Below, in pieces: positions 5,510 to 7,661 of a DNA stretch of 7,661 nt (position 1 is the first letter of the stretch; the number at the start of each line of letters is the position of its first letter). Origin of the DNA: an uncultured Actinomycetes bacterium (lineage in GTDB: Bacteria > Actinomycetota > Acidimicrobiia > IMCC26256 > PALSA-555); assembly GCA_937927875.1 (NCBI GenBank), contig CALEYV010000095.1:1-7661 (forward strand), given 5' to 3'. Under the pieces are notes generated by a model. The model searched no databases and was not told the DNA's origin. It saw only the letters and a list, made by a program, of their open reading frames with translations. Made by a program: the position numbers and the translations under genes.

Positions 5510-6310
5510 TCAGTGGATCGGTCCCTCGGCGTCGCGCAGCGACGGGACGGGTCGGCCGGTGCGGCGGGCGATGATCTCCGCGCAGACCGCGACCGCGGTC
5601 TCCTCCGGCGTGCGCGCACCGAGGTCGAGCCCGATCGGGGCGAGCAGCCGGTCGAGCGCCTCGTCGCCGACGCCGGCCTCGCGCAGCCGCTCGACCCGCT
5701 GGGCGTGGGTGCGGCGGCTGCCCATCGCCCCGAGGTAGCCCACGTGGGTCGCCAGCGCGGCCACGATCGCCGGCACGTCGAACTTGGCATCGTGGGTCAG
5801 CACGGCCACCGCGTCCCGGGGCCCGAGGGCCTCCCCGTGCTTGGCCAGGTAGCGGTCGGGCCACTCGCAGACCACCTCGTCCGCCATCGGGAAGCGAGCC
5901 GGCGTCGCGAACACGGCCCGGGCGTCGCAGACGACCACGTGGTACCCGAGCAGCTTGGCGGCCCGGGCCAGCGCGGCCGTGAAGTCGACCGCGCCGAAGA
6001 TGACCATGCGCGGCGGCGGCGCGAACGACTCGAGGAACACCGTCACGTCGGTCTCGCGGGCCTCGCCGTGGCGGCCGTAGTGACGGGTCGTCGTCGTGCC
6101 GGAGGCCAGGGCGCCGAGCGCGTCGCGGGTCACGACCCGGTCGAGGTCGGCGCTGCCGAGGGTGCCGAGCGGCTCCCGCTCCGGCCCGACCAGCAGCTTG
6201 GCGCCGACGTCGTCGCCGTCGGTGATCGTGGCGAGCACGACCGGCTCGTCACGCCGCACGGCGTCGCGGAGCGCGTCGAAGACGGGGGTGGTCGAGGCGC
6301 TCGGGCTCAC
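5510..6310 (-). CDS. xdhC: XdhC family molybdenum cofactor maturation protein
   Basis: A 266-residue two-domain XdhC/CoxI-family protein, predicted to act in the cytoplasm as a chaperone that carries or sulfurates the molybdenum cofactor for xanthine-dehydrogenase/CO-dehydrogenase-type enzymes. The N-terminal domain (about 8-100) is a degenerate XdhC domain: it keeps VVLATITDGDDVGAKLLV (24-41) but lacks the GSVSGGCVE cysteine motif of its shorter neighbour. The C-terminal Rossmann domain (from 101) reads MVIFGAVDFTAALARAAKLL (102-121), CDARAVFATPARFP (128-141), LTHDAKFDVP (171-180), YLGAMGSRR (192-200) and APIGLDLGARTPEETAVAV (224-242), all family-typical. The GTG start at 6310 makes a 4-base overlap with the previous stop. 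An upstream in-frame start would cut further into the neighbour. Downstream are a 16-bp palindrome and then the SDR gene. Confidence 0.92.
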   Translation of the reverse strand: MSPSASTTPVFDALRDAVRRDEPVVLATITDGDDVGAKLLVGPEREPLGTLGSADLDRVVTRDALGALASGTTTTRHYGRHGEARETDVTVFLESFAPPPRMVIFGAVDFTAALARAAKLLGYHVVVCDARAVFATPARFPMADEVVCEWPDRYLAKHGEALGPRDAVAVLTHDAKFDVPAIVAALATHVGYLGAMGSRRTHAQRVERLREAGVGDEALDRLLAPIGLDLGARTPEETAVAVCAEIIARRTGRPVPSLRDAEGPIH

Positions 6311-6624
6311 CAGTCGAGCGGCTCGACGAAGACGTGGATGGTGCCGCCGCAGGTCAGCCCGACGGCGAACGCCTCGTCGTCGGAGTAGCCGAAGGTGACG
6401 ACGCCCCGCGGGTGCTCGCCGGCGAGCACGGCCAGGGCCTCGGTGACGACCGCCCCCTCGACGCAGCCGCCCGAGACTGAGCCCGCGACCTCACCGGCCT
6501 CGCTCACGGCCATGGCCGCGCCGGGGTCGCGGGGGCCGGAGCCGTCGAGGCCCACCACGCGCGCGACGGCCACCCGCTGCCCGTCGCGCCGCCAGCGCTC
6601 GATGTCGTCGAGGAGCTCGCGCAT
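6307..6624 (-). CDS. Short XdhC/CoxI-domain protein (N-domain only)
   Basis: A 105-residue protein made of a single XdhC/CoxI domain, the N-terminal half of XdhC-type molybdenum cofactor chaperones. Family hallmarks are GSGPRDPGAAMAV (28-40), GSVSGGCVE with conserved Cys54 (48-56), and a final strand GLTCGGTIHVFVEPL (89-103) with a second Cys at 92. There is no Rossmann domain. It starts at an ATG overlapping the coxE stop (TGATG) with no convincing ribosome binding site, so translation probably depends on re-initiation after coxE. It ends in a GTGA overlap with the full-length xdhC downstream. XdhC proteins bind the molybdenum cofactor and help its sulfuration and insertion. A division of labour with the next gene is likely, but that is inference. 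The split is not a frameshift artefact, since the downstream protein has its own N-domain. Confidence 0.9.
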   Translation of the reverse strand: MRELLDDIERWRRDGQRVAVARVVGLDGSGPRDPGAAMAVSEAGEVAGSVSGGCVEGAVVTEALAVLAGEHPRGVVTFGYSDDEAFAVGLTCGGTIHVFVEPLDW

Positions 6625-7661
6625 CAGCGGGCCAGCACCGTGACCAGGTCGTCGAGGGCGGCGACCGAGTGGCCGGTGACGAAGTCGTCCACGTACGGGA
6701 GCGCGGCGGCCATGCCGCGCGCCAGCGGCGCGTAGTCGGGCGTCGCCTTGAGCGGGTTCACCCACACCACCCGGTGGGCGACCCGGCGCAGGCGCGCCAT
6801 CTCCGAGCCGAGCAGGTCGGGGTCGCCGCGGTCCCAGCCGTCGGAGAGGATCACCACCGTCGCGCCGCGCGCGAGGCCGTGGACGCCCCAGCGGTCGTTG
6901 AACGTGCGGAGCCCGGCGCCGAGCCGGGTGCCGCCGGACCAGTCGGTGACGCGCTCGGCCGCGGCGGCCAAGGCCTGGTCGGGATCGCGGGACGACAGCT
7001 CCCGCGTGAGCCGGGTGAGCCGGGTACCGAGGGCGAACGCCTCGACGCGTGCGCCACCGACGACCGCGGTGTGCACGAAGCGCAGCAGCTCGCGGGCGTA
7101 CGGCTCCATCGACCCGCTGACGTCGCAGAGCAGCACGATCCGGCGCGGCCGCTCGGTCGGCGCGCGGAAGGCCCGGGTGACCGGCTCGCCACCCCGCTGC
7201 AGCGCGCGCCGGACGGTGCGCCGCAGGTCGGGCCGCCCCCGGTCCCGCCTCGTGGGCCGGTGCCGACGGGAGCGGCGACGGGCGCCGACCACGCGCAGGT
7301 CGGCGATGAGCCGGCGGGCCTCGTCGAGCTCGGCGGCCGTGCAGGCGGCGAAGTCGCGGGTGCGGAGCACCTCGGCTGGGCTCCAGCGCACCCGCAGGGC
7401 CAGGTCGGCGTCCTCGCGGGGGTGGTCGTCGCCGTCACCGGCTTCGCCGTCGTCAAGCCCGATGCTCGCCGTCACCGGCTCTGCCGCGTCGTCCGTCGCC
7501 GCCGGGCCGTCGCCGCGCCAGAAGGCGCGGAAGGCCCGGTCGTAGAGCGGCCCGTCCTCGCGGCGGCGCAGGACCACGACCCGGCCCGCCCAGTAGAGGT
7601 CGTCGCGCGCGTCGAGGCCGACCGCGGCCCACGCCTGGCCCAGCGTCACGGTGGCACCGAC
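6624..7661 (-). CDS. coxE: CoxE-like VWA-domain protein (5' end outside window)
   Basis: VWA-domain protein of the CoxE family, which works with the MoxR-type ATPase CoxD in late maturation of the metal centre of CO dehydrogenase and related molybdenum hydroxylases in the cytoplasm. Numbering from the GTG at 7649, the N-terminal part has the family-typical stretch DARDDLYWAGRVVVLRRRED (residues 13-32) and an acidic linker near 65-82. A basic stretch at about 124-150 is usual in this family. The VWA domain starts near 170. Its MIDAS metal site is intact: DVSGSM (D176, S178, S180), T241 in GGTRLG, and D270 in SDGWDRGD. The frame stays open to the window edge with no clear ribosome binding site before that GTG, and CoxE proteins usually have a few dozen more N-terminal residues, so I treat it as 5'-truncated. 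Its TGA overlaps the next ATG by one base (TGATG). Family assignment is firm; the substrate enzyme lies outside the window. Confidence 0.9.
   Translation of the reverse strand, partial: VGATVTLGQAWAAVGLDARDDLYWAGRVVVLRRREDGPLYDRAFRAFWRGDGPAATDDAAEPVTASIGLDDGEAGDGDDHPREDADLALRVRWSPAEVLRTRDFAACTAAELDEARRLIADLRVVGARRRSRRHRPTRRDRGRPDLRRTVRRALQRGGEPVTRAFRAPTERPRRIVLLCDVSGSMEPYARELLRFVHTAVVGGARVEAFALGTRLTRLTRELSSRDPDQALAAAAERVTDWSGGTRLGAGLRTFNDRWGVHGLARGATVVILSDGWDRGDPDLLGSEMARLRRVAHRVVWVNPLKATPDYAPLARGMAAALPYVDDFVTGHSVAALDDLVTVLAR

Noticed and set aside
5357..6388. Plus-strand open frame opposite xdhC
   Set aside because: It has low-complexity composition without motifs, and the opposite strand encodes a complete XdhC.
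6307..6624. Short xdhC-like gene as a frameshifted fragment of the downstream xdhC
   Set aside because: It has a complete single domain with its own conserved end, and the downstream protein carries a separate N-domain. The GTGA overlap is a normal operon junction.
7246..7290. Arg-rich stretch in CoxE as a sign of frameshift
   Set aside because: The frame continues with clear VWA motifs, and a basic region ahead of the VWA domain is typical of CoxE proteins.
1..7661. CRISPR array, tRNA/rRNA, insertion sequence or prophage elements
   Set aside because: I saw no spaced direct repeats, cloverleaf, transposase or phage-like gene. Nearly every base belongs to one of nine co-directional genes.

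Overview
The window is very GC-rich (roughly 70% or more by eye) and densely coded. All nine protein genes lie on the minus strand, with no gap longer than 48 bases. It looks like a chromosome segment of a high-GC actinobacterium. The strongest evidence is the order gcvH - garA-like FHA gene - FtsR-type MerR gene, a hallmark actinobacterial neighbourhood (in Mycobacterium tuberculosis gcvH-garA-Rv1828, a little downstream of pgsA2). An acidimicrobial or other early-branching actinobacterial source is plausible, but this is inference. I saw no RNA gene, insertion sequence, CRISPR array or prophage gene.

Read in the direction of transcription (right to left), the first block (about 7661-4435) looks like the distal part of a molybdenum-hydroxylase (CO-dehydrogenase-like) maturation operon. 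It holds a 5'-truncated CoxE VWA protein, a short XdhC/CoxI-domain protein, a full-length XdhC with its Rossmann domain, a divergent short-chain dehydrogenase (SDR) that lacks the usual Tyr/Lys pair, and a small Dabb-domain protein. Junctions are mostly overlapping stop/start codons. The one real break is 47 bp between xdhC and the SDR gene, and it holds a perfect 16-bp palindrome and a strong ribosome binding site. The Mo-hydroxylase subunits and CoxD would be expected upstream, off the right edge.

The second block (4399-1) is housekeeping in character: a CDP-alcohol phosphatidyltransferase, an 828-residue sugar-nucleotidyltransferase/phosphomannomutase-like fusion, the glycine cleavage H protein, a GarA-like FHA protein, and an FtsR-like MerR regulator cut by the left edge. 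The first two (phospholipid and nucleotide-sugar metabolism) overlap by four bases. gcvH follows after 26 bp. The FHA gene has its own well-spaced promoter candidate whose predicted start falls on the ATG itself, and it overlaps the MerR gene.

I do not see a wholly new system. The points most worth following are: (1) a fusion enzyme whose phosphomannomutase half has lost its catalytic signatures; (2) a GarA homologue with an N-terminal four-cysteine zinc ribbon that still keeps the Glu-Thr-Thr phosphorylation motif; (3) a paired XdhC arrangement coupled to an atypical SDR and a Dabb protein; and (4) two candidate leaderless promoters, an SD-occluding hairpin before gcvH, and the intergenic palindrome.
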